A program made the position numbers and the translations under genes. Of a stretch of DNA of 64,000 bases, positions 25,106-34,512 are shown one piece after another. This DNA is from Ferruginibacter sp. GTDB lineage: Bacteria; Bacteroidota; Bacteroidia; Chitinophagales; Chitinophagaceae. The notes beneath the pieces were generated by a model, which was given only the letters and a program-made list of their open reading frames with translations, did not search any database and was not told where the DNA came from. How positions within the stretch are numbered: the stretch's first letter is position 1; each line of letters opens with the position of its first letter. The DNA lies in assembly GCA_017983695.1 (NCBI GenBank), contig JAGOAX010000005.1:270804-334803 (forward strand), given 5' to 3'.

Positions 25106-26233
25106 TTATTTAATCGCAATGTCGAAGCCGGCAATTTTAATACCGTTACCTGTTTTTATATTGGCGTTGCGTTCCACCAGGCGTTTTACTTTCCGGAAAA
25201 GTCCGCCGAGTTTAGATTTTTTGACATTGTCTTCTTTCATGTAAAGTACTTTGTCGTTATTAGTTTCTTCATCATTACCCTGGGTAAAATTGGTATTTAA
25301 AGCGTATCCATTAAGTATTGCTGTATTTGCTTTATCAACCTGCTGAGCAACTTCAACTTTATTTCCGGAGTTTATATCGATGTTTGCTCTTTCTGTTGGT
25401 GGTACGATTGCTATTGCTGTTTTGTTACCTTCACTATTGTTAAAATTATTATAAACGGGCTGTGGTAAATTATTACTGGGTTTTTTATTCTCTTTTTCTA
25501 AAGCAATGCTACTATTATCTTTTACTGTCCTTAAAATTTGTTGAACATTATTTTGTACGGCCGGGATATTTTTTTTGCTACCTGTATTTGTTGAACCCGT
25601 ATTATTTGTAGCAGCAGTATTTACATTGGTGCTGCTATTTTTTTCAGTTTGCCCAATTGCTGTATCAACAATATTTGAAATAACCGGTGTTGTTTTAATA
25701 TCAGTTTTTTTGGCCACATCATTTACATCACCTGCCTTTGTAATATTATTAACCACCGAAACGGTAGCCCATGTGCCAAAGCCGAGTAATATTGCTGCAG
25801 CTGCAATTCTAAACCATGGCATACCCACTACCCTGCCCTTTTCTTTTTTGTACAATATTTTTTTATCGGGAAATACAATTGCAGTATCGGCCTGCAGTTT
25901 GGTCTGCTGTAATACAGTAAATTCTTTATTAGCGGCAGCATCGGCAGCCAACAATTGCTGCATGTTTAATTTAGCGGCAGCATTTAATTCGCCATCTATG
26001 TATAACAACAAATTCTCCTGCAGTGGAGTTATTTCTTCTTTTAATAAAGTATGCTTGTTTTCAAAAACAACAGCATCGGAGTTAAAGATGGTTTGCTGTA
26101 ACATCAGCAGCTCTTCTTTTAAATCAGCATTTTCCTGCACAAATACTTCCACAGCATTCCTTTCCGCAGCAGATAATTCATTATCTACATACAGCAGAAA
26201 AAACTCTTCGTAATTATGTCGGTTAATGTTCAT
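25106..26233 (-). CDS. anti-sigma-factor-like single-pass membrane protein
   Basis: Two similar helical units form the cytoplasmic N-terminus: EEFFLLYVDNELSAAER...LLMLQQT (about 9-47) and ENLLLYIDGELNAAAKL...FTVLQQT (about 73-110). This resembles a duplicated anti-sigma domain without zinc ligands. One TM helix follows (about 143-163), then a long Asn/Thr-rich periplasmic tail. The position directly after an ECF sigma gene supports a role in sequestering it, but the sequence alone does not prove it. Confidence 0.7.
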   Translation of the reverse strand: MNINRHNYEEFFLLYVDNELSAAERNAVEVFVQENADLKEELLMLQQTIFNSDAVVFENKHTLLKEEITPLQENLLLYIDGELNAAAKLNMQQLLAADAAANKEFTVLQQTKLQADTAIVFPDKKILYKKEKGRVVGMPWFRIAAAAILLGFGTWATVSVVNNITKAGDVNDVAKKTDIKTTPVISNIVDTAIGQTEKNSSTNVNTAATNNTGSTNTGSKKNIPAVQNNVQQILRTVKDNSSIALEKENKKPSNNLPQPVYNNFNNSEGNKTAIAIVPPTERANIDINSGNKVEVAQQVDKANTAILNGYALNTNFTQGNDEETNNDKVLYMKEDNVKKSKLGGLFRKVKRLVERNANIKTGNGIKIAGFDIAIK

Positions 26234-26271
26234 TCTTGTCTCAATATATATTTTATATTATACGAATTAGT

Positions 26272-26324
26272 ACGGATTACACTAATTAATACATACTCCA
26301 ATTCGTGTAATTAGTTTAATCCGT
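26272..26324. repeat. hairpin repeat between sigma and anti-sigma genes
   Basis: The arms 26272-26288 (ACGGATTACACTAATTA) and 26308-26324 are complementary at 16 of 17 positions, with a 19-base loop. The element is repeat-like and would fold in the mRNA between the two genes. Confidence 0.65.
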
Positions 26325-26330
26325 GTCATA

Positions 26331-26816
26331 CTAAATAACATTTTCCACTTTTACAATATACTCCCTCAATAATAACCTTGCCCTGTGCAAATAAACTTTT
26401 ACCTGGCTTTCATTTAATCCTGTTATTTGTCCAATTTCTTCGTAACTGTAACCCTCATAATCTTTCAGCATTACCAAACTCCGTTGTGTTTCATTCAGTT
26501 TAGATAAGGCTTCATTTAAAATACGTTTGGTATCATGCTTTTGATGGGTACTTCCTTTTGCATCATCATTAAATTCTTCTTTTAAGCTTATCCTTTTATT
26601 TTTCCTGATATGGTCAATCATTTGGTTATAGGCAACGGTAAACAAAAAGCTTTTACTCCTTTCATTATCTACTGTTTCCCGGCTTATCCACATCTTTTCA
26701 AACGCACCCTGCACCACATCCCTGGCGTCCTCTTCATGCCTCAGGTTTTTGAGGATAAAGCGGTACACATTATCAGCATACAGGTTTACGCATTCATTGT
26801 ATTCTCTCTCCGTCAT
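26331..26816 (-). CDS. ECF RNA polymerase sigma factor
   Basis: The 161-residue protein has sigma region 2 (VYRFILKNLRHEEDARDVVQGAFEKMW and SFLFTVAYNQMIDHIRK) and region 4 (LSKLNETQRSLVMLKDYEGYSYEEIGQITGLNESQVKVYLHRAR). It lacks regions 1 and 3, as expected of group 4 sigma factors. It is followed by an anti-sigma-like membrane protein and an outer-membrane barrel gene in one orientation. Confidence 0.93.
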   Translation of the reverse strand: MTEREYNECVNLYADNVYRFILKNLRHEEDARDVVQGAFEKMWISRETVDNERSKSFLFTVAYNQMIDHIRKNKRISLKEEFNDDAKGSTHQKHDTKRILNEALSKLNETQRSLVMLKDYEGYSYEEIGQITGLNESQVKVYLHRARLLLREYIVKVENVI

Positions 26817-26909
26817 ACAGGTGTTAGGCGTTGGTTTTTTGTATTATACGAAGGTCTGTAATAAAAAGTTACAGGAAAAGTGGATTTTTTTGTGATAGAA
26901 CACAGATTG

Positions 26910-26963
26910 GGCTGATTTAACTAATAATCACTGATTAAATCAGTGCAAATCAGCCTAAATTTG
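26910..26963 (+). promoter_or_regulatory. nested palindrome and -7 element upstream of kbl
   Basis: Outer arms GGCTGATTT (26910-26918) and AAATCAGCC (26947-26955) enclose a perfect CACTGATT-A-AATCAGTG palindrome (26929-26945). A perfect -7 box TAAATTTG (26956-26963) abuts it directly. The element could be a REP-like repeat or an operator. The divergent ECF sigma gene starts at 26816. Confidence 0.55.
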
Positions 26964-26981
26964 TCCCAAACTAAACGCATT

Positions 26982-28169
26982 ATGAACCAATCTTTCGTAA
27001 ACCGTATTGCCACCGAAGTAGAAGAGATAAGAACCGCCGGCCTGTTTAAAAACGAACGTATTATTGCCAGTGAACAGGGTGCCGAAATAATTGTTGGCGG
27101 AAAAAACGTGTTAAACTTTTGTGCTAATAACTACCTGGGCTTATCCAGCCACCCAAAGGTAGTGGCCGCTGCCAAAAAATATATTGACCTCCGTGGCTAT
27201 GGCATGAGCAGTGTACGTTTTATATGCGGCACTCAGGATATCCATAAAGAACTGGAAAAAAAGATCGCTGATTTTTTGGGTACAGAAGATACCATTTTAT
27301 ACGCCGCTGCTTTTGATGCCAACGGTGGGGTTTTTGAACCTTTGTTTAATGAACAGGATGCCATCATCAGCGATGCCCTGAACCATGCCAGTATTATTGA
27401 TGGTGTACGTTTATGTAAAGCACAACGCTTCCGTTACGAGCATAATAATATGGAAGATTTGGAAGCTAAGCTTAAAGAAAGCGCTCATTTACGCAGCCGT
27501 ATAATTGTAACCGACGGTAGTTTTAGTATGGATGGCACTATTGCACAGCTGGATAAAATTTGTGACTTAGCTGATCAATACGATGCCATTGTAATGATTG
27601 ACGAATGCCATTCATCTGGCTTTTTAGGAAAAACCGGGAGGGGCACTCATGAATACCGTGGTGTTATGGGCCGTATTGATATTATCACCGGCACATTGGG
27701 TAAAGCACTTGGGGGGGCAAGCGGTGGCTTTACAAGTGGTAAAAAAGAAATTATTGAAATGCTGCGCCAGCGTAGCCGTCCTTATCTCTTCTCTAATACC
27801 GTTGCGCCGAGTATTGTTGGCGCCAGCATTGCCGTACTGGACATGTTAAGCGAAACCACATCACTGAGGGATAAACTGGAATATAATACCAAATACTTCC
27901 GCAGTAAAATGACTGAAGCCGGTTTTGATATAAAACCCGGTGACCATCCGATTGTACCCATTATGTTGTACGATGCTGTAATTGCTCAAAACTTTGCTGC
28001 CAAATTACTGGAAGAAGGTATTTATGTTATTGGTTTCTTTTTTCCCGTGGTGGCAAAAGGCCAGGCAAGAATACGGGTGCAATTAAGTGCAGCACATGAC
28101 CAGGGCCATTTAGACAAAGCAATTGCTGCTTTTACAAAAATTGGAAAAGTGTTAGCGGTATTGAAATAA
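26982..28169 (+). CDS. kbl: glycine C-acetyltransferase (2-amino-3-ketobutyrate CoA ligase)
   Basis: The 395-residue PLP enzyme of the alpha-oxoamine synthase family has INFCANNYLGL-like NFCANNYLGLSSHP, DECHSSGFLGKTGRG and the PLP lysine in GTLGKALGGASGG. It cleaves 2-amino-3-ketobutyrate with CoA to glycine and acetyl-CoA in threonine degradation. I chose the ATG at 26982, which matches the length of E. coli Kbl; an upstream GTG at 26943 would add 13 residues encoded by the palindromic promoter region. Threonine dehydrogenase is not adjacent. Confidence 0.95.
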   Translation: MNQSFVNRIATEVEEIRTAGLFKNERIIASEQGAEIIVGGKNVLNFCANNYLGLSSHPKVVAAAKKYIDLRGYGMSSVRFICGTQDIHKELEKKIADFLGTEDTILYAAAFDANGGVFEPLFNEQDAIISDALNHASIIDGVRLCKAQRFRYEHNNMEDLEAKLKESAHLRSRIIVTDGSFSMDGTIAQLDKICDLADQYDAIVMIDECHSSGFLGKTGRGTHEYRGVMGRIDIITGTLGKALGGASGGFTSGKKEIIEMLRQRSRPYLFSNTVAPSIVGASIAVLDMLSETTSLRDKLEYNTKYFRSKMTEAGFDIKPGDHPIVPIMLYDAVIAQNFAAKLLEEGIYVIGFFFPVVAKGQARIRVQLSAAHDQGHLDKAIAAFTKIGKVLAVLK

Positions 28170-28196
28170 TTTTACTTCATTAAAAATATATCAGTT

Positions 28197-28979
28197 ATGA
28201 AAAAGTTTTGCATCGTTGCTTTAATATTCTGTTTACCACTTAGCTCTTTAGCATGGGGTATGCTGGGCCACCGTGTTGTTGGCGAAATAGCAGACAGTTA
28301 TTTAACTAAAAAAACAAAAAAACAAATTGCGGAAATTTTGGGTAATGAATCCGTTGCCATGAGCAGTAACTGGGCTGATTTTATAAAAAGCGACCCGGCA
28401 TACAACTATCTTTCTAACTGGCATTTTATAAATTTCAAAAGCGGTTTGTCTCAACAGCAGTTTAATGATTTTTTAGCGGCCGACACTGCTGCTGATGCAT
28501 ACACCAAAATTAAAATGCTTACAGCAGAGCTAAAAAATAGAAATTTAGCTGCCGATAAAAAAATACTGTACCTGCGTGTGCTGATACATTTGGTGGGGGA
28601 TATACACCAGCCACTGCACACCGGCAGGCTGGAAGACCGTGGCGGCAACAGCATACGGGTGCTTTGGTTTAGAGATACAGTAAACCTGCACCAGGTTTGG
28701 GACGACAGGCTGATTAACTTTCAGCAATTGAGTTATACAGAATATGCCACTGCTGTTAACCACGCCACAAAAGACGAATTAAATGTATTACAAAACGAGC
28801 CGCTGGAAACATGGTTATATCAATCTTATCAATTGAGTGAAAAAATTTACAACGATATTAAAAATCCCTTTCAACCCCTAGATTACAAGTATAATTTTAA
28901 TTACCTGGCACCGCTTAATACACAATTATTAAGGGGTGGTGTGCATTTGGCTGCATTACTGAATGAAATTTTTGGGTGA
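28197..28979 (+). CDS. S1/P1-type zinc nuclease
   Basis: The 260-residue exported protein has a signal peptide ending at A19, so the mature N-terminus begins with W20, which in S1/P1 nucleases binds a zinc through its amino group. H25 (MLGHRVVGEIA), WHFINF, LIHLVGDIHQPLHTG and HQVWDDRL supply the remaining trinuclear zinc ligands. It should cut single-stranded nucleic acids in the periplasm or medium, a nutrient-salvage role. It lies 27 bases after kbl and may be co-transcribed. Confidence 0.92.
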   Translation: MKKFCIVALIFCLPLSSLAWGMLGHRVVGEIADSYLTKKTKKQIAEILGNESVAMSSNWADFIKSDPAYNYLSNWHFINFKSGLSQQQFNDFLAADTAADAYTKIKMLTAELKNRNLAADKKILYLRVLIHLVGDIHQPLHTGRLEDRGGNSIRVLWFRDTVNLHQVWDDRLINFQQLSYTEYATAVNHATKDELNVLQNEPLETWLYQSYQLSEKIYNDIKNPFQPLDYKYNFNYLAPLNTQLLRGGVHLAALLNEIFG

Positions 28980-28997
28980 TCGTTTTATAAAAGGATA

Positions 28998-30101
28998 TTA
29001 CCTGGCATTTTCACAAAAAAATTCTGTTTCATAAACATCGTGTGAATACCGGCTGCTTACGCTGCTGTAACCACTGCCGGAATATTGCTGCTTTATGGTA
29101 AAATCGTACAAAATGCAGTTGCCATTTTTTTGTTTAGCAGCAATTGCTGCAGATTGTGTACGGCAAATAATTGCACCACTTACCGCATGACGGATTATAT
29201 CCCACTCCCTGCTGGCAATATTTATTTTAATTATGGTTTCATTCCAGCCTTCGTTTACAAAAGCTTCTTTAAACTCAGCTTCTAAGGCAGTATTAACAAC
29301 AACAGCTTTGGGCATAAATGTATTTTTAAGCCGGTCTTGTCTTTTCTTAAATGCTTTTGCGGCTACCTCTTCCATTGAACCTACCGCAGCTAATGCTTCT
29401 TTTGCCTTTATTAAAACAGCAGCAGCCTCCTGCATATTTGGGTAAACTTTAGTTGCTGCACTCCAATAGGCTACTTCACCAACCAATCTCCTATATGCAA
29501 TTTTTACATTTATTACAAACTCTTTTTGCATCTCTTTAATATAACCATCAATCCTTTTTTTAGCTGCCTCCGACATTGATTTCAAATAATCTTCACAAAC
29601 TTCGACTCCAACCATACTGCCGGCCAGTACTTTTTTTACTTTTTCGTTGTATTCATCCAGTTGCTTTATATGACTTGCAATATCAGCCTCTTCATTACCA
29701 GTGGCAGGCATTGCAACATCATTATCAGACATAAATATTCCAGCACACCCATCGCCATTTTTGTTACTGTGCCTTGTCTTACCATCAAAGGCATCATTTC
29801 TTTCCTTAAAAACAGCAGCCACTCCATCTTCGTAAGGTTTTAAAAATTGCTCCATTGCGGCTACATCATAAGCAGGGTCTTTTGTTTTTACATACCTCAG
29901 TTGAACTTTAGCCCTGTCAAGCAAAATTTTAAAAGCAGGAGTCTTTCCGTTACTTCCCTCTGTGCCGGTCTTTTTAATATCATCGGCCAGTTTCCAAAAA
30001 TTATCAACAAAGGTTTTTGCTTTACCCGTGTAACTATTACTGGTTTGGGCAAAAGTGTTTACCGAAATAAAAATGGTAAGGACTAAAATAAATTTTTTCA
30101 T
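28998..30101 (-). CDS. hypothetical exported protein
   Basis: I do not recognise this 367-residue protein. A signal peptide (MKKFILVLTIFISVNTFAQ) precedes a mostly helical region (about 25-250) rich in Lys/Glu/Ala, then a beta-rich C-terminal domain of about 110 residues. That domain contains NEGWNETIIKINIASREWDIIRH and aromatic/serine-rich strands. It is convergent with the S1/P1 nuclease gene, 18 bases apart. Confidence 0.65.
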   Translation of the reverse strand: MKKFILVLTIFISVNTFAQTSNSYTGKAKTFVDNFWKLADDIKKTGTEGSNGKTPAFKILLDRAKVQLRYVKTKDPAYDVAAMEQFLKPYEDGVAAVFKERNDAFDGKTRHSNKNGDGCAGIFMSDNDVAMPATGNEEADIASHIKQLDEYNEKVKKVLAGSMVGVEVCEDYLKSMSEAAKKRIDGYIKEMQKEFVINVKIAYRRLVGEVAYWSAATKVYPNMQEAAAVLIKAKEALAAVGSMEEVAAKAFKKRQDRLKNTFMPKAVVVNTALEAEFKEAFVNEGWNETIIKINIASREWDIIRHAVSGAIICRTQSAAIAAKQKNGNCILYDFTIKQQYSGSGYSSVSSRYSHDVYETEFFCENAR

Positions 30102-30382
30102 CTGGCTAATTTTAAACTAAAGCTAAAGCTACAGTTACACATAATTGCCATTTTGCCACTTATGCCGCCGTTTAAATTTTATTTATAAGTGTTTTAAAGT
30201 TTTCTATAACTGTTTTTAAATTGTGTTAAAACAACAGCCAATAAGAGTTTGCAACGGTTAAATAAAAAACAAATACAGTTATATAAGTTGTTTGTACGCT
30301 TATAAATGCAGCAGATATAACAAAGCAGTAAGCACTAATTTGCACCTGTTATTAATCTTATACACTAAAAAAAATCCAAATT
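30102..30382. other. intergenic region, no gene seen
   Basis: This AT-rich divergent spacer separates a minus-strand hypothetical gene from the four-gene sensor unit. It has no convincing reading frame or strong hairpin. CTAATTTG near 30339 is a poor -7 candidate. Confidence 0.5.
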
Positions 30383-31387
30383 ATGAAAAAGCAAATTTCG
30401 TTTGCAGCACTTGTCTTTATTACTCTTTTTTCATCTTGCAAAAAAGATGATACTCCTCCGGCAGAAGCCGTTACAAATGTTTATGTAGCAGGGTACCAAT
30501 ACGATACTATTGCAGGAAGGGATGCCTCCGGGTTTTGGAAAAACGGAACATTTACAGTTAATAGTATGACTGGAAACAGAAACCATTATGCTTATGCAAT
30601 AGCTGTAAGCGGAAACGATGCTTATACAACGGGCTACGAACACACCACTGCCGGATGGAAATGCAATGTGTGGAAAAATGGACAACAACAATACACTTTA
30701 GGAACCGGGTTTAGTTTAGGAAGTGGCATTGCCGTATCAGGTACTGATGTTTATGTAGCCGGATTTGCATACGAGCCAAGCCCTCTAACCCGTTATGCTA
30801 TGCAATGGAAAAACAGTAATGGCACCATAAATGTTTTAGCTGCAACTTCAAATATTACAGAAGCCACAGCCATAGCTGTATCGGGAGCAGATGTATATGT
30901 GGCGGGCAATTTAAATGATAGCGGAAAAGTATGGAAAAATGGAATAGCACTTACGTTGAACAACGCAGCTAACTGTTACATTACTTCTGTAGCAGTAGAA
31001 GGAAATGATGTGTATGCGGCCGGTTATACCTATTCACCTTATAGAATCAGGTATTGGAAAAATGGTAACCCAACAGACATTGCATCTGCAGGCACAACAT
31101 TTACCACCGCAATTGCCGTATCAAATGGCGACGTTTATATTGCCGGCAACGACCTTTCTGGCCCCAAACAAATAGCAAAATACTGGAAAAACGGAGTGGC
31201 TGTATCATTGGGAGATGGCATCAGAAACTCTGCTGCTAATGGCATTGCGGTTAAAGGAACTGATGTGTATGTAGCTGGTGTAATACTTGACACAAATAAT
31301 TCAAGCTATGCAACAATTTGGAAAAATGGACAGCCAACAACCATTGGTGGTGCAGGCAGCCAGGCCAAAGCTATTACAGTAAAATAA
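30383..31387 (+). CDS. lipoprotein with seven-repeat beta-propeller
   Basis: The 334-residue protein has a lipoprotein signal (FSSC at about 17-20). It carries seven repeats of the form (A/G)IAVxGxDVYVAG...WKNG, about 40-45 residues each. WKNG or WKNS appears seven times. The first repeat lacks its opening AIAV strand and the C-terminus ends with AITVK, so the last strand would complete the first blade as in a velcro-closed seven-bladed propeller. It leads a tight unit with an unknown protein, a histidine kinase and a response regulator, so a surface ligand-binding or sensing role is plausible. Confidence 0.75.
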   Translation: MKKQISFAALVFITLFSSCKKDDTPPAEAVTNVYVAGYQYDTIAGRDASGFWKNGTFTVNSMTGNRNHYAYAIAVSGNDAYTTGYEHTTAGWKCNVWKNGQQQYTLGTGFSLGSGIAVSGTDVYVAGFAYEPSPLTRYAMQWKNSNGTINVLAATSNITEATAIAVSGADVYVAGNLNDSGKVWKNGIALTLNNAANCYITSVAVEGNDVYAAGYTYSPYRIRYWKNGNPTDIASAGTTFTTAIAVSNGDVYIAGNDLSGPKQIAKYWKNGVAVSLGDGIRNSAANGIAVKGTDVYVAGVILDTNNSSYATIWKNGQPTTIGGAGSQAKAITVK

Positions 31388-31402
31388 ACCAGCGTTACTA
31401 CG

Positions 31403-31891
31403 ATGCAAATCATTTCAACCAGCAGCACTGTTTATCAATTACAACATGATGATGGCAGTGCTGCCGGTTCTTTAACTTATATCGACAGTTCATTGAGTGA
31501 AGCATTGCTCTATTGCGATAAAGAATACTTTATCACTAAACAATCCTATGCCACCTGGATTACAAAAGAAACGGGCAATGACATACAAAGAGCACTTTGT
31601 AGAGTAAAAGTGGGAGGCACTATGACGTTAATCATCAATAACAAACAATACATTTTTAAAAAGCCATTTAGCTGGAAACTGAGATTGGTAATGCTAGATG
31701 TAGAAAAAGAAGAAGTACTTGTATTTTTGCCAACCGCAAACTGGAAAATCCATGGGTATAATTATGCCCTACAGCTTAATGACGAATTTATAAAAGAGAC
31801 AGACAGTTTTATTATCTTACAGGCACTGCAATGTGCAGTATGCAGCATGGCAATGATGAATGGGTTTATAAGCGGGGCAATTTTTAGTTAA
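31403..31891 (+). CDS. hypothetical protein in sensor operon
   Basis: I do not recognise this 162-residue protein. It has no signal peptide and is beta-rich with several aromatic strands, ending in a hydrophobic, Cys/Met-rich helix (LQALQCAVCSMAMMNGFISGAIF) that could associate with membrane. It is 15 bases after the propeller lipoprotein gene and 22 bases before the kinase gene. Confidence 0.6.
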   Translation: MQIISTSSTVYQLQHDDGSAAGSLTYIDSSLSEALLYCDKEYFITKQSYATWITKETGNDIQRALCRVKVGGTMTLIINNKQYIFKKPFSWKLRLVMLDVEKEEVLVFLPTANWKIHGYNYALQLNDEFIKETDSFIILQALQCAVCSMAMMNGFISGAIFS

Positions 31892-31913
31892 ACTAAAATA
31901 ATATTTTTTATAA

Positions 31914-33785
31914 ATGGTAAGGGTTCTGTTCATTATTTTACTTTTACTTTCTTTGCTGCATACCAATGCACAAAACACTTGCCGGTGCGATGAAGGAGAA
32001 AAACTTAAACCACAAATTTATTATTATGCAGACAACGGCAAAACCGATTCTGCATTTTTTATTTACAGTACAATAAAGAATTACAATACCGATGCCTGTC
32101 TGCTTTTATACTATCATGGTACAAGCCAGTTACACATGCAAAAAGCCAACTGGGACAGTGCATGGCTGGCACTGAAACAGGCAGATAAACTGCTTTTAAA
32201 AGCCGGCTGCATACCTGCGGTGGTAGCTAAACATTATTCTATTACCGGTTTGTTTTACAGTCGCATGAATAAACTGGACAGCGCAGCATGGGCTTTTTTA
32301 AAAGCCGTGGAAGCCGGTGAAAAATCTGATAACAAGTATGCACTTGCAAGGGCCTATGGCGATGTGGCTGCAACAGTTTCTAAAACAGGAGATGTGGCAA
32401 AATCAATTGAATATGATAAAAAAGCGATTGCTGTTGCCAGAACAATGGAAGATAAAACAGGCATACAGCTGCTGGCGGCAAAACTGGTCAACCTTGCTTC
32501 CTCATACCAGACTGTATATAAAAACACAGGCAATACAAAATACCTCGACAGCTGCGGCATAACCGCAAAAGAAGCACTGGCTGTTGCAAAAAAAGGCGAA
32601 GGAATAAAAGATGTGCTGGAATCATACAATATACTTGCCCGCTATTATTTTGTACTTACCGATTATAAACAAAGCAATAGTTATAGTGATAGCATTATAG
32701 CAGCACATATTTCCGGCTTTACCAATTATACCATGTACCTGGCCTGGTTTAATAAAGCCGAAATTGCAAGAGAACAAAAAAATCTGCAGCTTGCAGCCGC
32801 TTTTGCAGATTCATCTCAAAAATATGCTGCGCTGTTTAATCCTCAATCGGAAATAAACTCCCTGGCACTGGTTTACAGTATTAATAAATTGCTGAACAAC
32901 GAAGGACGTTCTCTTACAGCATTTGAAAGAATGGCAATGCTTAAAGACAGCATTTTTAATCTGGAAAAAAATAAAACGGTAAATGAGCTGGAAAAAAAAT
33001 ATACACAGGCAAAAAATGAAAATACCATCAAAGAGCTTTCGCTGCAAAAATTAATTTACGCATTGCTGGGCATTGCTGGTTTATTAATTGCCGGGCTCAT
33101 AGTTTTTTACTTTAGCCGGCAATCATTAAAGCACAAACAAAAAGTTTTAGAAACAGAGCAACGGTTAAACAGGGCAAGAATGAATCCGCATTTCTTTTTT
33201 AATGCACTTACCGCTATGCAGCGTTTTGCAATGAAGGAAAACGATGGCAAAGCGCTTGCTGCCAATCTTTCCAAATTTTCCAACATTATGAGGGAAACAT
33301 TGGAAAGCACTTACAAAGAATATGTAACTGTTAAGCAGGAAATTGATTTTTTAAGAGAATACCTGGAGATACAAAAAATAAGGTTCCCGGAATTATTTTC
33401 TTACTCTTTAATGGTGGATGGAGAAATGGAGCCTTCTGATATAATGATTCCATCCATGATTATTCAGCCTTTTATTGAAAACAGTATTGAGCATGGTTTT
33501 GCAGATATTAATTATCATGGCGACCTGAGGGTGGATTTTAAACAGCAGCCCAAATCTTTGCTGATAGAAATTCAGGATAATGGCAAAGGGCTTTCTTTAC
33601 CCGGAGAAAAAAATAATGAACACATAAGCAGGGCCAGTCAGATAATTAAAGACAGGATATATTTGCTGAATATTAAACTGAAAACAAAAGCAGATTTCAG
33701 TATTGATAACAGCTCCTCCGGAAAAGGAGTAATTGTAAAAATCAGTCTTCCGGTAATTTACAAGAATGAAAATACTAATAGTTGA
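31914..33785 (+). CDS. LytS/YpdA-type sensor histidine kinase with TPR-like sensor region
   Basis: The 623-residue protein has a signal-like N-terminus and a helical TPR-like extracytoplasmic region (about 60-340). A coiled-coil segment follows, then one TM helix (about 382-402), then a His_kinase/HATPase region. Kinase motifs are RMNPHFFFNALTAM with the phospho-accepting His, PFIENSIEHGF (N box) and DNGKGLS (G1). This class pairs with LytTR regulators. The next gene is such a regulator and overlaps by 20 bases, so they form a two-component pair. Confidence 0.92.
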   Translation: MVRVLFIILLLLSLLHTNAQNTCRCDEGEKLKPQIYYYADNGKTDSAFFIYSTIKNYNTDACLLLYYHGTSQLHMQKANWDSAWLALKQADKLLLKAGCIPAVVAKHYSITGLFYSRMNKLDSAAWAFLKAVEAGEKSDNKYALARAYGDVAATVSKTGDVAKSIEYDKKAIAVARTMEDKTGIQLLAAKLVNLASSYQTVYKNTGNTKYLDSCGITAKEALAVAKKGEGIKDVLESYNILARYYFVLTDYKQSNSYSDSIIAAHISGFTNYTMYLAWFNKAEIAREQKNLQLAAAFADSSQKYAALFNPQSEINSLALVYSINKLLNNEGRSLTAFERMAMLKDSIFNLEKNKTVNELEKKYTQAKNENTIKELSLQKLIYALLGIAGLLIAGLIVFYFSRQSLKHKQKVLETEQRLNRARMNPHFFFNALTAMQRFAMKENDGKALAANLSKFSNIMRETLESTYKEYVTVKQEIDFLREYLEIQKIRFPELFSYSLMVDGEMEPSDIMIPSMIIQPFIENSIEHGFADINYHGDLRVDFKQQPKSLLIEIQDNGKGLSLPGEKNNEHISRASQIIKDRIYLLNIKLKTKADFSIDNSSSGKGVIVKISLPVIYKNENTNS

Positions 33786-34512
33786 TAACGAAAAAGAAGT
33801 AAGAGGTTTACTGAAGGATATGATAGCATCCATATCGGCAGATGCATATATTGTTGAAGAAGCCGAAGGTGTGGAAACCGGTTTGCAAAAAATAAATATA
33901 TTCCAACCAGATGTAATTTTTTTGGATGTAGAAATGAATGATGGTACTGGTTTTGATTTGATGAACAGGGTTTCCAATCCGGCTTTTCAACTGGTTTTTA
34001 CTACGGCGCATAATAAATATGCAGTACAGGCTTTTAAATGCAGCGCCATTGATTATTTACTAAAGCCGGTTGATTTTACCGAATTGGAAAACAGCCTGCA
34101 AAAAGCGGCCGCCGCCATTTCAGGCAACAGCCTGAGTAAACAAATGGCAGTGCTGATGCAGCAATTGACAGCAAAAGATACCAGTGAAAAGCAAATTGTT
34201 TTAAAAGACAGTGAAGCCAGTTATTTTGTAAAAGTGGCAGACATATTATATTGCGAAGCTGAAGGCTCCTACACCAAATTTTACGTGCAGAATAATACGC
34301 CTATTATTATTTCAAAAAATCTGAGTATTTACGAAGAGCTCCTTGCTTTATATGGTTTTATCCGCACCCATCATTCCTATCTCGTTAATCCTGCTAAAAT
34401 AAAAATGTACGATAAAACAGACGGTGGCACCCTTATACTGGACAGTGGTCACACGGTTCCCATATCGCACCGTAAAAAAGATTATGTGATGCAGGTATTG
34501 GAAAACAGGTAA
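33766..34512 (+). CDS. LytTR-family response regulator
   Basis: The 248-residue protein has an N-terminal receiver domain with the phosphorylation Asp in VIFLDVEMNDG and the conserved K in LLKPVDF. A C-terminal LytTR DNA-binding domain follows (VKVADILYCEAEGSYTKFYV, then FIRTHHSYLVNPAKI). It overlaps the kinase gene and so should be co-translated. Targets are not evident; the upstream lipoprotein may be under its control or its sensor. Confidence 0.93.
   Translation: MKILIVDNEKEVRGLLKDMIASISADAYIVEEAEGVETGLQKINIFQPDVIFLDVEMNDGTGFDLMNRVSNPAFQLVFTTAHNKYAVQAFKCSAIDYLLKPVDFTELENSLQKAAAAISGNSLSKQMAVLMQQLTAKDTSEKQIVLKDSEASYFVKVADILYCEAEGSYTKFYVQNNTPIIISKNLSIYEELLALYGFIRTHHSYLVNPAKIKMYDKTDGGTLILDSGHTVPISHRKKDYVMQVLENR

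Noticed and set aside
25575..26213. 212-codon plus-strand reading frame
   Set aside because: Antisense to the anti-sigma-like gene, with a Ser/Ala/Thr-rich composition typical of shadow frames.
26943..26981. Upstream GTG start for kbl
   Set aside because: It would translate the palindrome and the -7 box; the ATG at 26982 matches the family length.
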